Counted from the first letter of the stretch, positions 34,848 to 44,666 are shown. The stretch: 64,000 nucleotides of DNA from Pontibacter anaerobius (GCF_026241195.1 NZ_JAPFQO010000016.1:1-64000); one strand, 5' to 3'. Notes: generated from the sequence alone by a model not told the origin. Program-made: numbers and translations.

Positions 34848-36086
34848 TTACGGTTTTGCAATCCAGCTCTCGGGGTTCATGTTTGAGCTGTTTTTCCAGA
34901 CCTGGAACTGTAACTCCGTGGTGCCGTCGCTGTCGGTGTAAACGGTGCCGATTGTATCTTTCAGCTTTACATCCTGCCCAGGTTTTACCGATACTGTTTT
35001 TAGCTTAGCATAAACAGTAAAGTATTCGCCGTGCTGCACCATCACGATGTTATTCATACCTGGCACGGAGGCTACTGTTAACACCTTTCCTTCAAATATG
35101 GCGCGGGCAGTAGAGCCTTGTGCTGTCTGGATGTCGACGCCGCGGTTCTCTACCACTACCCCTTTAAGCACCGGGTGGTTATGGCGGCCAAACTTCTGCG
35201 AGATAAACCCGCGCTCTACAGGCCAGGCCAGTCTACCTTTGTTACCCGCGAAGGAGGATGAAATAAGCGCTGCCTCTGGCGTGAGGGTTACTTTGTTAGG
35301 GCTTCCGCTGGTTTCCTTGCCAGCCGCACGGGCCTCTCTGGCTGCCCTGGCAATCTCTTCCCGAACAATGTCGGCAATCAGGTTGTCCAGTTTTTTAACG
35401 GCCTGCTGGCGTTGCGCCACTTCTTTTTTCAGGCTGCTTTCCTGCTGGCTCAGGCGCGAGATAACCGTGCTCTGCTGCTGCTGCAGGCCCTGCAAGTTCT
35501 TATTTTCAGCTAACTGTTTATTTAAAAGGCTTTTCTTCTGATCCTTCTTCGTCTCCAGCACCGCCAGTTGCCCGTTTAAGGCGGCCTGTACTTTGCTGAT
35601 CAGTTCTACCTGTTTCTTGCGTGCCTCTGAGTATTGCTGAAGGTAGCGCAGCCGCATCACAAACTGATTAAATGAGTCGGAGGCAAACAGGAACATGAGC
35701 TTGTTATAGCTGTTGGCTGTTTTGGCGGCGGCGTATACCATGGTGGCGTACTCATCCTTCAGCTTTTGGAGGTCGTTCTGCAGCGCACCCACAATGCCCT
35801 CAGTCTCCTTCACATCGGATTCCAGTAAACTGATCTCGCGGGAGATGTTCTCTATAACTCCCTGCTGTACCGTTATTTTCTCTTTGATGGCATTGAGCTG
35901 GCCAATAGAAGCTTGCTTCTGCTTCTGGGTTTGCTGCAGAATTTGGTTTGCTTCTTTTATGCGGGTGAGGTTTTCCTTTTTCTCCTTCTCCAGCTGCGCC
36001 TTAGACTTTGCTTTTTGGGCCGCGGTAACCAGCGGCAGGCTCAGCAGAAACAGGAAAAAGGCAAATCTGTAAAGGGCCTTCATCAA
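34848..36086 (-). CDS. EnvC-like murein hydrolase activator (coiled coil plus degenerate LytM domain)
   Basis: 412 residues: signal peptide (about 1-23), a long Lys/Glu/Gln-rich coiled coil (about 24-250) and a C-terminal M23/LytM domain (about 290-412). The zinc ligands expected in M23 are altered: the HxxxD region reads ENRGVDIQTA (no His) and the HxH-YAHL region reads VQHGEYFTVYAKL. That is the pattern of EnvC-type activators, which switch on amidases instead of cutting peptidoglycan. It is the last gene of the leftward operon that starts with the flippase. Confidence 0.87.
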   Translation of the reverse strand: MMKALYRFAFFLFLLSLPLVTAAQKAKSKAQLEKEKKENLTRIKEANQILQQTQKQKQASIGQLNAIKEKITVQQGVIENISREISLLESDVKETEGIVGALQNDLQKLKDEYATMVYAAAKTANSYNKLMFLFASDSFNQFVMRLRYLQQYSEARKKQVELISKVQAALNGQLAVLETKKDQKKSLLNKQLAENKNLQGLQQQQSTVISRLSQQESSLKKEVAQRQQAVKKLDNLIADIVREEIARAAREARAAGKETSGSPNKVTLTPEAALISSSFAGNKGRLAWPVERGFISQKFGRHNHPVLKGVVVENRGVDIQTAQGSTARAIFEGKVLTVASVPGMNNIVMVQHGEYFTVYAKLKTVSVKPGQDVKLKDTIGTVYTDSDGTTELQFQVWKNSSNMNPESWIAKP

Positions 36087-36159
36087 AATGTATGGTTCTT
36101 CTACTCTTAGATTACAAATATGGTGAATCTAAAACGGAAGAACCAGCAGGGGCGTGTAT

Positions 36160-36912
36160 TTAATTAAAATTGAGGTGGGTATAGTCGCTGGGCACACCGA
36201 ACGGGAAAGATAGCGGCTCCTCCGAAACGGTAACGCGGCTGTGCTTCAGGGTAAAGTCCGATACCTGGCCTTGCTGCAGTACCTGCGCGATCAACTCATA
36301 GGCAAAGGGCACCTGGCCCACAGGCTCAAAACCGTTATACTTTACTGTGATGGTATTGCCGGTATTGATATCCTTGGCGTTGAGTTGCTGCAGTTTATTA
36401 TTCAGGTTGCTGATGAAGTAATCGAACGTGAGGTTCTGGCGCTGCTGCTGCACATGTTGGCGGTCTTCCAGGCTTATTACCTTCTCGGCACCTACTGCCT
36501 GGTAGTTCCCCAAAAGTATGGCCTGTAGCACCTCGAAGTTTACATCCACCTGCAGCTTGTTCCTAAGGAAGCTGTAATCTGTTGCCACGTACTCTTTCTT
36601 CAGTCGGTTCATAAAGTGTACCGAGTCCTGGGTCAGCATCATGCGGGCGGCCTCAATCCCAAGCCCTGGCTGCACCGACACCCAGATCACGCTATCCTTC
36701 TGCATACGGATGCTTACACCTGATGAAAGGTTATCGTTTTTATCGTTTAAAGTTATCTGGCCTTTGCTGCTGAGGTAGTTGAAATTAAGGTTGTCTACTT
36801 TTACTTCGCCAATAGTAGTGGTGGCGGCAGTGGCTGAGGTAGGTACAGTATTCTTCTTACAGCTTGCCAAAAGCAGCAAGCCGAACAGGAAAAGCAATAG
36901 ATGCTTACTCAT
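36160..36912 (-). CDS. DUF4292 lipoprotein
   Basis: 250 residues with a lipobox (LFGLLLLASC, Cys near residue 18). The body is beta-rich, with VDNLNFNYLSSKGQITLND and SGVSIRMQKDSVIWVSVQPG characteristic of the DUF4292 family, a LolA/LolB-like periplasmic fold in Bacteroidota. A role in lipoprotein or lipid handling is an inference from fold. Its start overlaps the end of the TPR gene by eight bases, so translation is likely coupled; the envC-like gene follows. Confidence 0.85.
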   Translation of the reverse strand: MSKHLLLFLFGLLLLASCKKNTVPTSATAATTTIGEVKVDNLNFNYLSSKGQITLNDKNDNLSSGVSIRMQKDSVIWVSVQPGLGIEAARMMLTQDSVHFMNRLKKEYVATDYSFLRNKLQVDVNFEVLQAILLGNYQAVGAEKVISLEDRQHVQQQRQNLTFDYFISNLNNKLQQLNAKDINTGNTITVKYNGFEPVGQVPFAYELIAQVLQQGQVSDFTLKHSRVTVSEEPLSFPFGVPSDYTHLNFN

Positions 36913-38668
36913 AAAGTTTCTTCTCTTTTATCTTTCTGTCTATAAAGGCGGAGGCTTCGCCTTTAAGTTTGGCCTTTTGCCATTGGCTTACGGCTTCATC
37001 TTTCTTACCTAGCTTGTACAGCACATCGCCATAATGCTCCACTATGGTGGCATCGTCTGAAATGGCTACGGCCTGTTCTAAGAATTTGCGGGCTTCTGTA
37101 TAGTTACCCATTTTATACAGTACCCAGGCATAGGTGTCCAAGTAGGTAGGGTTTGTAGGGTGCTGCTTCACCAGTTGCTCTGACATCTGCTTTGCACGAT
37201 CCAACTTTTCGCCTCTCAGTGAAAGGAAATAACTATAGTTGTTAAGAACGTGCTCGTTGTTAGCATCCTGCACCAGCACGGCTTCATAGGCTGAGTCAGA
37301 CTTTTTGAAATCTTTCAGGGAGTTATACCCGTCGCCCAGCTGCATGTTGAATTGCATTTCCAGCTCAGGCTCGCTAACAGACAGGCGCTTACCATACTCC
37401 AGCGCCTTCACGGCCTTCTCAAAATTCTTCTCTATGAGGTGGCCGGTACCGCTGTAAAACCAAAAAACCGCCTGGTTCGGAAACAGTTCCAGGGCCTGCT
37501 CTGCGTGCTCCACCATTTCAGCGGGTTGTTCCAGCTCTGCATCCAGCAATACGATCTGCTGCCAAATCTTAAAATGGGAATCATCTAACTTTACTGCCTT
37601 CAGGTAATTATCGCGGGCTATTGCTTTTTTGCCAACTATGGTCTGCAGGTCGGCGGCCACGGCGTACGCTTTAGCTTCTTCCGGGTGTTTTTCTATCGTC
37701 AGGTCCACCAACTCCAGGGCAACAGGCTCTATCTGCGGGTTAGGCAACTGACGGATAAAATCTACCAGAATACGCACCTTGGTGTCTATGTCGAGCTCAC
37801 TGCTGGCAAAAGCCAGTTTTACCTGCTTCTCCGATTCTTTAAACTCACCTTTTTGGCGGCTCAGGTCCGACAGCATGAGGTGGGCAAAAGGATTACCCGG
37901 CTCCAGGCGCAGTGCTTTGTTCAGGGTACTAATGGCTTCGTCGGTGCGGCGGGAGGCGTTGTACAGCTCTGCCTGCGACAGGAAATAGCGTATTTCGGTA
38001 GGGTTGGACTTTAACAGCTTCTCGCCCTCGGCAATGGCTTTGTCTACGTTTTTCTGGCGCAGGTATATCTGCTGGCGGTTTACCAACAGTTGCTCCATAT
38101 CGCCAAACTCCTTTTCTATGCGTTCATAGGTCTTCAGGGCGTCGTCGTAGCGCGACTGCGATAAGTATAGATCTGCCAGGTTAAAGAGATACTCGTTGGA
38201 GTTAGGTACGTTGGCCAAAAGGGCATTGAAGGCCTGAGCGGCGGCATCGTACTGCTGCTGCTCGGTGTGCAGTTGGGCCAGCAGCAGGTAATAGTATGCG
38301 TTCTTTTTCTCCAGATTCACGGCTGCCTGGGCAAAAGGCATAGCCGACTTAGGCTCCTTCAGGTGCAGGTAAGTCTCGCCGATCTTGTAGTTCAGGGCGG
38401 CGTTGTCAGGGGTAACGGTGTAGGCTTTTTGAAAAAGCTGGAGGGCTTGTTGGTAGTCCTCCAGCATAAAATACTTCATCCCATCCAGAAACATCGCTTC
38501 GCTGATCTGCCTGTCTCGCTCGCTTGGGGCCTGCACCTGTACTTGTGGTGCCGGTGCCTCCTGAGCGGCTTTGGCTTTCTTCTTCTTAGAGGATTGCGCC
38601 GTGCTTTCGCCTGTGGCTACAAGGGCCAGGCAGCAGGTGGCAATCAGGATGTTTCTGAATGTATTCAT
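36905..38668 (-). CDS. Tetratricopeptide-repeat envelope protein
   Basis: 587 residues with a signal peptide (cleavage near ESTAQS) and roughly a dozen TPR units from about residue 50 to the end (for example ALQLFQKAYTVTPDNAALNY, AISTLNKALRLEPGNPFAHL, ARKFLEQAVAISDDATIVEHY). No enzymatic domain. Probably a periplasmic scaffold. It lies three bases after the nucleotidyltransferase and overlaps the DUF4292 gene, a gene order typical of Bacteroidota envelope operons. Confidence 0.88.
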   Translation of the reverse strand: MNTFRNILIATCCLALVATGESTAQSSKKKKAKAAQEAPAPQVQVQAPSERDRQISEAMFLDGMKYFMLEDYQQALQLFQKAYTVTPDNAALNYKIGETYLHLKEPKSAMPFAQAAVNLEKKNAYYYLLLAQLHTEQQQYDAAAQAFNALLANVPNSNEYLFNLADLYLSQSRYDDALKTYERIEKEFGDMEQLLVNRQQIYLRQKNVDKAIAEGEKLLKSNPTEIRYFLSQAELYNASRRTDEAISTLNKALRLEPGNPFAHLMLSDLSRQKGEFKESEKQVKLAFASSELDIDTKVRILVDFIRQLPNPQIEPVALELVDLTIEKHPEEAKAYAVAADLQTIVGKKAIARDNYLKAVKLDDSHFKIWQQIVLLDAELEQPAEMVEHAEQALELFPNQAVFWFYSGTGHLIEKNFEKAVKALEYGKRLSVSEPELEMQFNMQLGDGYNSLKDFKKSDSAYEAVLVQDANNEHVLNNYSYFLSLRGEKLDRAKQMSEQLVKQHPTNPTYLDTYAWVLYKMGNYTEARKFLEQAVAISDDATIVEHYGDVLYKLGKKDEAVSQWQKAKLKGEASAFIDRKIKEKKLYE

Positions 38669-38671
38669 GGT

Positions 38672-39679
38672 TTACTCCGCAAGTGTATTGTAGTCGCCGA
38701 GGCTGAGGTCAGACTGGCGTCCCTCATACACAACAAAGTTGCCGAGCATTGAGTTTGCAACGTTGCCGTTTTTGAGAATGGTGTTCTCCTGAATAATGGA
38801 GTTGCTCACCACGGAGTTGGTTACGTTTGTGCCATTGCCTATCGAAACATGCGGGCCAACCACCGAGTTGGTGATCTGTGCGTTTTCGCCAATGTATACA
38901 GGCGGGATAATCACTGCGTTCTCCAGCTTCGCCGACGAGGCCACCAGGCCTTCCTCATCCTTTATATACTCTAAATAGCGTTGATTAGTATAAACAGTTG
39001 CGTTTTTATTTCCACAATCTAGCCACTCAGAGATAACGGCAGGTATAAACTTGGTGCCCTTGTTCTTCATGTTCTCCAGGGCATTGGTCAACTGGTACTC
39101 GCCTTTGTCCTTAATGTCGTTATCGAGCAGGTACTGCAGCTCGTCGCGCAGATAGGCGCCATCGCGGAAGTAGTAGATGCCTATGATGGCCAGATCGGAG
39201 ATAAACTCCTGCGGTTTCTCTACAAAGTCGGTAATCTCGTTGTTCTCGTTCAGCTTGATCACGCCAAACGGACGCGGGTCCTCCACGCGCTGCACCCAGA
39301 TGGTACCGTCGGCGTTGGTGTCGAGCTGGAAATCTGCTTTGAAAAGCGTGTCGGCAAAGGCCACTACTACTTTTCCCTCCAGTGATTCTTTGGCGCAAAG
39401 TATGGCGTGCGCTGTGCCCAGAGCTTCCTCCTGGTACACGATAGTGCCTTTGGCGCCAATCTTCGTGGCGATCTCCCTCAGGTCGTTTTCCACCTCCTCG
39501 CCGAAATGGCCAATAATGAAAGCCACCTCTTCGATAGGCTCGTGGCATACTTTCGCGATGTCCTCTACCAGGCGCTGCACAATCGGCTTGCCTGCAATTG
39601 GTATAAGTGGTTTAGGAACCGTAAGTGTGTGGGGGCGCATGCGCTTGCCCATTCCGGCCATCGGTATGATAATCCTCAT
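38672..39679 (-). CDS. Sugar-phosphate nucleotidyltransferase
   Basis: 335 residues. The nucleotidyltransferase signature MAGMGKRMRPHTLTVPKP (G-x-G-x-R-x-P-x-T-x-PK) opens the protein, with GTAHAILCAKESL and FADTLFKADF, the latter carrying the metal-binding Asp. The C-terminal 70 residues form a short left-handed beta-helix (NSVVGPHVSIGNGTNVTNSV). It activates a sugar 1-phosphate with an NTP; glucose-1-phosphate thymidylyl- or mannose-1-phosphate guanylyl-transfer are both possible. It lies between dut and the TPR gene in the operon. Confidence 0.87.
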   Translation of the reverse strand: MRIIIPMAGMGKRMRPHTLTVPKPLIPIAGKPIVQRLVEDIAKVCHEPIEEVAFIIGHFGEEVENDLREIATKIGAKGTIVYQEEALGTAHAILCAKESLEGKVVVAFADTLFKADFQLDTNADGTIWVQRVEDPRPFGVIKLNENNEITDFVEKPQEFISDLAIIGIYYFRDGAYLRDELQYLLDNDIKDKGEYQLTNALENMKNKGTKFIPAVISEWLDCGNKNATVYTNQRYLEYIKDEEGLVASSAKLENAVIIPPVYIGENAQITNSVVGPHVSIGNGTNVTNSVVSNSIIQENTILKNGNVANSMLGNFVVYEGRQSDLSLGDYNTLAE

Positions 39680-39855
39680 AGCTGTTTTTTAATGTTCAAA
39701 GTTTTATTTAAGGCTGCAGCTTCTGCTGTAGTAATCGTTTACTCGCTGTTGGTTACTGGTTGTCAGGTATGCGTTGTTAGTGCGTTTATACTTTGGGTAA
39801 GCCTTATACAGGATCAAGTATTTCCCCAAATAACTAACAATGACGTAACAATCAA

Positions 39856-40308
39856 CTATTTGGTGCCGGTGCTGCCGTAGCCGCCTGCACCGCGATCGGT
39901 GTCGGTAAGGCTGGCGGCTTGCTGCCACTCCACGCGCTCATACCTGGCCACCACCATCTGGGCGATGCGTTCCCCGTCTTCCACCACAAAATCCTGGTCC
40001 GACAGGTTAACGAGCAGCACTTTTATCTCGCCACGGTAGTCGGCGTCTATGGTGCCCGGGCTGTTCACGATGGAAATGCCATGCTTATACGCCAGGCCGC
40101 TTCTCGGTCGGATCTGTGCCTCGTGCCCCTCCGGCAGTTCTATGAAAATCCCTGTCGGGATGAGGGCGCGCTGTAGTGGCTTCAACGTAATGGGTGCCTC
40201 CAGGTTTGCCCGCAGGTCCATGCCGGCGGAGTGTATGGTTTGGTAACTTGGTAACGCATGCCTGGATTGGTTTATGACGTTAACCGGCAGGTTCTTGTTG
40301 TTCATCAT
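39856..40308 (-). CDS. dut: dUTP diphosphatase
   Basis: 150 residues, normal for the trimeric enzyme. All five motifs are visible: [33 protein letters not shown] with the catalytic Asp, GERIAQMVV and the C-terminal GAGGYGSTG arm. It hydrolyses dUTP to dUMP and keeps uracil out of DNA. It starts 15 bases after the flippase on the same strand; 176 bases without a gene separate it from the nucleotidyltransferase. Confidence 0.95.
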   Translation of the reverse strand: MMNNKNLPVNVINQSRHALPSYQTIHSAGMDLRANLEAPITLKPLQRALIPTGIFIELPEGHEAQIRPRSGLAYKHGISIVNSPGTIDADYRGEIKVLLVNLSDQDFVVEDGERIAQMVVARYERVEWQQAASLTDTDRGAGGYGSTGTK

Positions 40309-40323
40309 CTTTAAATTTACACA

Positions 40324-41820
40324 TTAAAGTTTAAGGAAGCGAGGGCGCTCCCGCAGCCATACTATCACCAGGAAGGCCGCACAGATGCCCAGGTGGTACG
40401 CGTGGCGCAGCCACCAGTTCTCTACATCGACCCCTAAAGCCAGCCAAACCAGCGCTGTTGCCAGCAGCACGTAGCCCATAATTGTTTTAACCGGATAGGG
40501 GATAGGATAGTGGTTCTGGCCCAGCAGGTAGCTGGCCAGGGCCATGCTAAAGTAGCAGACAAACGTGGCAATGGCAGAGCCCATGTACCCGATTACAGGT
40601 ATGAGCAGCAGGTTGAAAAGTATGGTAATGGCCGCTCCCCCAAAGCTGATGTAGGTGCCATACTTCGTTTTGTCCGTCAGCTTGAACCACACCGAAAGGT
40701 TATAGTATACGCCCAGGAACAGGTTGGCCAGCAGCAGCACCGGCACGATCATGATGCCCTCGCGGTAGGCTTCGCTGCGCAGGAACAGGGCAAAATCCTC
40801 GAGGTTGGCTGAGATGAAGAGGAAGATAAAGGCGCAGGCGATCACAAACCACTTCATGATGAGGGCAAAGGTATGCGGTGAGTTCTTATCCTCGGCCTGG
40901 GAGAAGAAGAATGGTTCCGCGGCGTAGCGGAAGGCCTGTATGGCCAGTGTCATGAAAATGGCCAGCTTGTAGCAGGCACTGTAGATACCTACCACCGCCT
41001 CGTTGGTGTGCTGCGGGTAGAATCCCTCGGGCAGCCACTCCTCCAAAAGTATACGGTCTATCACCTCGTTCACCATGCCCGCCATTCCCATAAAAAGGAG
41101 CGGGTAGGCGTAGGCCAGCATCGGGCGCAGCAGTTTCTTGTTCAGCTCGAACCGGAAGATACTGAACTCGCGCCACAGCATCGGGATAAGCAGCGCGTTG
41201 GCGACCAGGTTGATCAGGAAGATATAGCCGATCCCGAAGTCAGGGTCATAAATATGCGCGACCAGCGGCCTTAGCCCCTGCAGGTACTCGCCTTCATAAA
41301 CATTGCGGCAGATAACCAAAAAGAACAGGTTGGCACCTACTGTTATAAGTATATTGGCCAGCTTGATGGAGGCGAACTTGACAGCCTTGTTCTGCAGCCG
41401 GAGCCATGCAAATGGTATGGCCACAATGGCATCGACGGCAAGTATAAGCGCCAGCCAGATAATGTAGTTTTGCTCCTGCGGGGAGTAGTCTTTGTAATCG
41501 GCTATGGCACCGGAGGCAAGTATAAGTATGGCTGTAAATAGAACACTAGAGCCGATAATAAGGCTGAGTACCTGGTTGTAGAGCCTGTGCCTGTCTGCAT
41601 CCGGCTTGTTGGCAAACCGGAAAAAGGCCGTCTCCATACCATAGGTATAAAGTATGTTGAAAAAGCCCACAAAGGCATACAGGTACGACACCACGCCATA
41701 CTCTGCCGGCAGGAACACGGCAGTGTAAACCGGTACGAGCAGGTAGTTCAGGGCTCTGCCCACTATACTGCTTAATCCGTAGGCAGCAGTTTGCCCGACC
41801 AATTTCTTGGCTATACTCAT
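40324..41820 (-). CDS. Polysaccharide/lipid flippase (Wzx/MATE-like)
   Basis: 498 residues with 12-14 predicted membrane segments and the polysaccharide biosynthesis family opening KKLVGQTAAYGLSSIVGR. It probably flips a lipid-linked sugar across the inner membrane. Its place at the head of an operon with a sugar nucleotidyltransferase supports a cell-surface glycan role. Several AAGTATA copies cluster in the 5' half (41349-41530). Confidence 0.87.
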   Translation of the reverse strand: MSIAKKLVGQTAAYGLSSIVGRALNYLLVPVYTAVFLPAEYGVVSYLYAFVGFFNILYTYGMETAFFRFANKPDADRHRLYNQVLSLIIGSSVLFTAILILASGAIADYKDYSPQEQNYIIWLALILAVDAIVAIPFAWLRLQNKAVKFASIKLANILITVGANLFFLVICRNVYEGEYLQGLRPLVAHIYDPDFGIGYIFLINLVANALLIPMLWREFSIFRFELNKKLLRPMLAYAYPLLFMGMAGMVNEVIDRILLEEWLPEGFYPQHTNEAVVGIYSACYKLAIFMTLAIQAFRYAAEPFFFSQAEDKNSPHTFALIMKWFVIACAFIFLFISANLEDFALFLRSEAYREGIMIVPVLLLANLFLGVYYNLSVWFKLTDKTKYGTYISFGGAAITILFNLLLIPVIGYMGSAIATFVCYFSMALASYLLGQNHYPIPYPVKTIMGYVLLATALVWLALGVDVENWWLRHAYHLGICAAFLVIVWLRERPRFLKL

Positions 41821-41854
41821 GCGTTCTGTTTCTGGGTCGGGGAGGGGCTAATGC

Positions 41855-42637
41855 TTAGTTTCCGGTGAAGTTGGCTTTGCGCTTCTCTATAAAGGCACTG
41901 GTGCCTTCCACAAAATCTTCGGAGGTGCAGCAGCGGGCAAAGGCGTTTGCTTCTGTCTGGTAGCCGTTCTCGTCGTTGTTGTACACAGCGTTTACGCACT
42001 CTATCACCAGGCCAACAGCCAACGGTGCCTTGCTCATGATCTTCTCCATGATCTCCACGCACTTGTCCATCAGCTGCTCCTGCGGTACCACATGGTTTAC
42101 CAGGCCAAGTTGCAGGGCGTCCTGCGCGTTCACCATATCGGCGGTCATCATCAGTTCCACGGCTTTACCTTTTCCTATTAGCTGGGTCAGGCGCTGGGTG
42201 CCGCCGTAGCCCGGTATCAGGCCCAGGTTTACCTCCGGCTGCCCGAAACGCGCGTTTTCTGAAGCCACGCGGATGTGGCAGGCCATGGCCAGTTCACAGC
42301 CCCCGCCCAGAGCGAAGCCGTTCACGGCGGCAATCACGGGCTTGTTGCTGCGCTCGATCATGGCAAACACGTCCTGACCGCGCTCGGCAAAGCTGCGGGC
42401 CGTTACCTCGCTCAGTTCGGCGATCTCTGTAATGTCGGCTCCTGCCACAAAGGCTTTCGGGCCTGCACCTGTAATAATCGCCCCTTTGATACTGGCATCA
42501 TCATACACCTGCTGCATTGCATTCCTAATTTCTCTGATGGTTTCAATGTTCAGCGCGTTCATTTTGTCGGCGCGATTGATGGTGATGAACAGGATGCCGT
42601 TTTGCTGGTCTAGCAGCAGGTTTTCGTATATGGCCAT
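41855..42637 (-). CDS. Enoyl-CoA hydratase/isomerase family protein
   Basis: About 260 residues from ATG 42637 (MAIYENLLLDQQNG); an in-frame TTG at 42652 would add MTPKN but is less likely. Crotonase fold: AFVAGADITEIAE and GFALGGGCELAMACHIR form the oxyanion hole, and FGQPEVNLGLIPGYGGTQRL carries the catalytic Glu region. It likely hydrates 2-enoyl-CoA in fatty-acid or butanoyl metabolism. It lies 34 bases upstream of the flippase on the same strand, with its own -7 box. Confidence 0.9.
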   Translation of the reverse strand: MAIYENLLLDQQNGILFITINRADKMNALNIETIREIRNAMQQVYDDASIKGAIITGAGPKAFVAGADITEIAELSEVTARSFAERGQDVFAMIERSNKPVIAAVNGFALGGGCELAMACHIRVASENARFGQPEVNLGLIPGYGGTQRLTQLIGKGKAVELMMTADMVNAQDALQLGLVNHVVPQEQLMDKCVEIMEKIMSKAPLAVGLVIECVNAVYNNDENGYQTEANAFARCCTSEDFVEGTSAFIEKRKANFTGN

Positions 42638-42680
42638 ATTTTTTGGTGTCAATTCTGGTTAGAATCTGTTTTCTTTGCCA

Positions 42681-42688
42681 CAAATATA
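42681..42688 (-). promoter_or_regulatory. -7 box upstream of the enoyl-CoA hydratase gene
   Basis: The minus strand reads TATATTTG, a perfect TAnnTTTG, giving a leader of about 35-40 bases before ATG 42637. The -33 box is not clear. Confidence 0.5.
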
Positions 42689-42810
42689 AGGATTTAGTTC
42701 AATCCGGAACAGCGGTTAACAGTGTAGCCCATGTGTGGGTGAGGTTGAAGATACGAGGAGTGGATCGCTTTAGCTGCAGATGACTTACGCAATCTATAAA
42801 CTTTATACTT

Positions 42811-43260
42811 ATGGGATTCTTATCCGAGTTTAAAAAATTTGCCGTGAAAGGCAATGTTATTGACCTGGCTGTGGGCGTGGTGATCGGCGCGGCTTTCGGG
42901 GCCATTACCAAATCATTGGTAGACGACATCATTATGCCGCCGCTCGGCCTGCTGATCAGTGGCATCGACTTTTCTTCGATGCAGCTGGTACTGAAGGAGG
43001 CGGTGCTGGAAAACGGAGAAGTAGTGAAGCAAGCCGTCGCTATCCGTTACGGCAACTTCCTGCAGGTGCTGCTCAATTTCCTGATCATCGCTTTTGCCAT
43101 TTTCCTGCTGGTGCGCACCATTAACCGCCTGCGCGAGAAAGAGGCTGCTAAACCGGCCCCGCCTGTAAACAAGCAGGAGGTACTTTTAGCCGAAATCCGC
43201 GACCTTCTGAAGGGCCAGCAGCCTGAGTCTGCTTCTGAACCCCACAACAAAATTGTTTAA
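42811..43260 (+). CDS. mscL: Large-conductance mechanosensitive channel MscL
   Basis: 149 residues: cytoplasmic N-terminus [22 protein letters not shown]1 ([22 protein letters not shown]), periplasmic loop, TM2 ([19 protein letters not shown]) and the C-terminal helix (LLAEIRDLL). It opens under membrane tension to release solutes. It is divergent from the enoyl-CoA hydratase. The sequence TATACTT ends just one base before its ATG. Confidence 0.95.
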   Translation: MGFLSEFKKFAVKGNVIDLAVGVVIGAAFGAITKSLVDDIIMPPLGLLISGIDFSSMQLVLKEAVLENGEVVKQAVAIRYGNFLQVLLNFLIIAFAIFLLVRTINRLREKEAAKPAPPVNKQEVLLAEIRDLLKGQQPESASEPHNKIV

Positions 43261-43275
43261 GTATAGTTATTGCTC

Positions 43276-44223
43276 ATGTTTTTTACTTATTGCCGTTCCT
43301 TTTTACTTCTATCTACTTTTATACTTCTTTATACTTTAAATGCCGCAGCGCAGGCGCCCGCTGATACTGTTAACATCTGGGATTTTGGTGGTATCGGCAC
43401 GGTAAACTTTAGCCAGGTAAGCTTGTCGAACTGGGCGGCCGGCGGGCAAAATACGGTGTCGGTGCTGGGCAACGCTAACCTGTATGCCAATTACGCGAAG
43501 GGCAAAAACACCTGGAACAACTCGCTGGACCTGACATACGGCCTGGTGAAATTGGAAGGGCGGCGTGTGCAGAAGAGCGACGACAAGCTGGAACTGAACC
43601 TGAAGTATGGCTACCGCGCCTCCAAAAAATGGTTTTATACTACCCAGCTAAACATTAAAACGCAGCTTACGCCAACCTACACCATCACACGCGATACCCT
43701 GCGTTCCAACTTCTTCTCACCTGCTTTTGTACTTGCCTCTTTGGGTATGGACTATAAGCCAAACGAGAAGCTGTCGGTTTTTATTTCGCCTTTTACAGGC
43801 AAGTTTACCGTCGTTGCCAACCAAGGCCTGGCCGATAAGGGGGCTTTTGGTGTGGAAGCTGGCGAGAAAGACATTGAGGGGAATATCATACCGGGCACTG
43901 GCGAGCATTTGCGTAAGGAGTTTGGTGGCTATGTAAACGTGCGCTACAAAACCGAGATCCTGAAGAATATCTCCCTGCAGTCCAAATTGGATCTTTTCTC
44001 AAACTACCTGCGCAAACCGGAGAATGTGGACCTGAACTGGGAGAACCTGATCAACTTTAAAGTGAACAAAGTAGTGTCGGCAAGTTTCTTCGCGCACATG
44101 ATTTACGATGATGATATTATGGTAGACGTGGACCGCGACGGCGACGAGAAAACAGACGGCAGAGGCCCTAGGCTGCAGCTTAAGCAGACGATGGGTATCG
44201 GGATATCGTACAAGTTTAAATAG
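43276..44223 (+). CDS. DUF3078 outer-membrane protein
   Basis: About 315 residues from ATG 43276 (an in-frame TTG lies at 43270). Signal peptide ends at NAAAQ. The DUF3078 pattern follows: GGIGTVNFSQVSLSNWAAGG and then alternating beta strands (NNSLDLTYGLVKLEG, LELNLKYGYRASKKWFY) to a terminal IGISYKFK. The family forms an outer-membrane barrel of unknown function in Bacteroidota. It starts 15 bases after the mscL stop and may be co-transcribed with it. Confidence 0.87.
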   Translation: MFFTYCRSFLLLSTFILLYTLNAAAQAPADTVNIWDFGGIGTVNFSQVSLSNWAAGGQNTVSVLGNANLYANYAKGKNTWNNSLDLTYGLVKLEGRRVQKSDDKLELNLKYGYRASKKWFYTTQLNIKTQLTPTYTITRDTLRSNFFSPAFVLASLGMDYKPNEKLSVFISPFTGKFTVVANQGLADKGAFGVEAGEKDIEGNIIPGTGEHLRKEFGGYVNVRYKTEILKNISLQSKLDLFSNYLRKPENVDLNWENLINFKVNKVVSASFFAHMIYDDDIMVDVDRDGDEKTDGRGPRLQLKQTMGIGISYKFK

Positions 44224-44315
44224 CAGGAATTTTCTATAGCAGCTTTGTGTTTAATAAAAAATGTATACTTTTAGATAGTGTTTACGTTGTATACACTAAA
44301 CATTAGCAAGCTGTT

Positions 44316-44666
44316 ATGAAGAAACTAACCCTTTTGCTGTTTACTCTTGGAATTGTACTTTTTATTTCAGAGGCCAAAGCTCAATCTTCTTTGAGTAGCG
44401 ATAGCGGCAAAGATGAGTATTGGGGCACTGCCAAAGCTGAGACAAAGGGCACTGCCGTAGATGCAGTAGGCCGCCGTTCCGCTGGTCTGGATGCGCGCTT
44501 TAATACATATGAAGGCGAGAAACGATCCAGCTTTGCCAAAAAGAGGATAGCCAATAGCAAACGCATGAAGGAGATTCTGAAGAAGGAAGAGAAGATGATG
44601 AAAAAGCGTAAGCGCGATCGTAATCGGCTGAAGCGTATGGGGCTTCTTAAGAATCCGAACGATTAG
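44316..44666 (+). CDS. Small secreted basic protein, function unknown
   Basis: 116 residues. Signal peptide MKKLTLLLFTLGIVLFISEA with cleavage near KAQS; the mature part is very basic, with a Lys/Arg-rich end (KKEEKMMKKRKRDRNRLKRM). I do not recognise a family. Its own strong terminator follows at 44701, and a TTTG...TACTTTTA promoter-like pair precedes it near 44244-44276. The coding case rests on the signal peptide, the plausible start and the terminator. Confidence 0.72.
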   Translation: MKKLTLLLFTLGIVLFISEAKAQSSLSSDSGKDEYWGTAKAETKGTAVDAVGRRSAGLDARFNTYEGEKRSSFAKKRIANSKRMKEILKKEEKMMKKRKRDRNRLKRMGLLKNPND

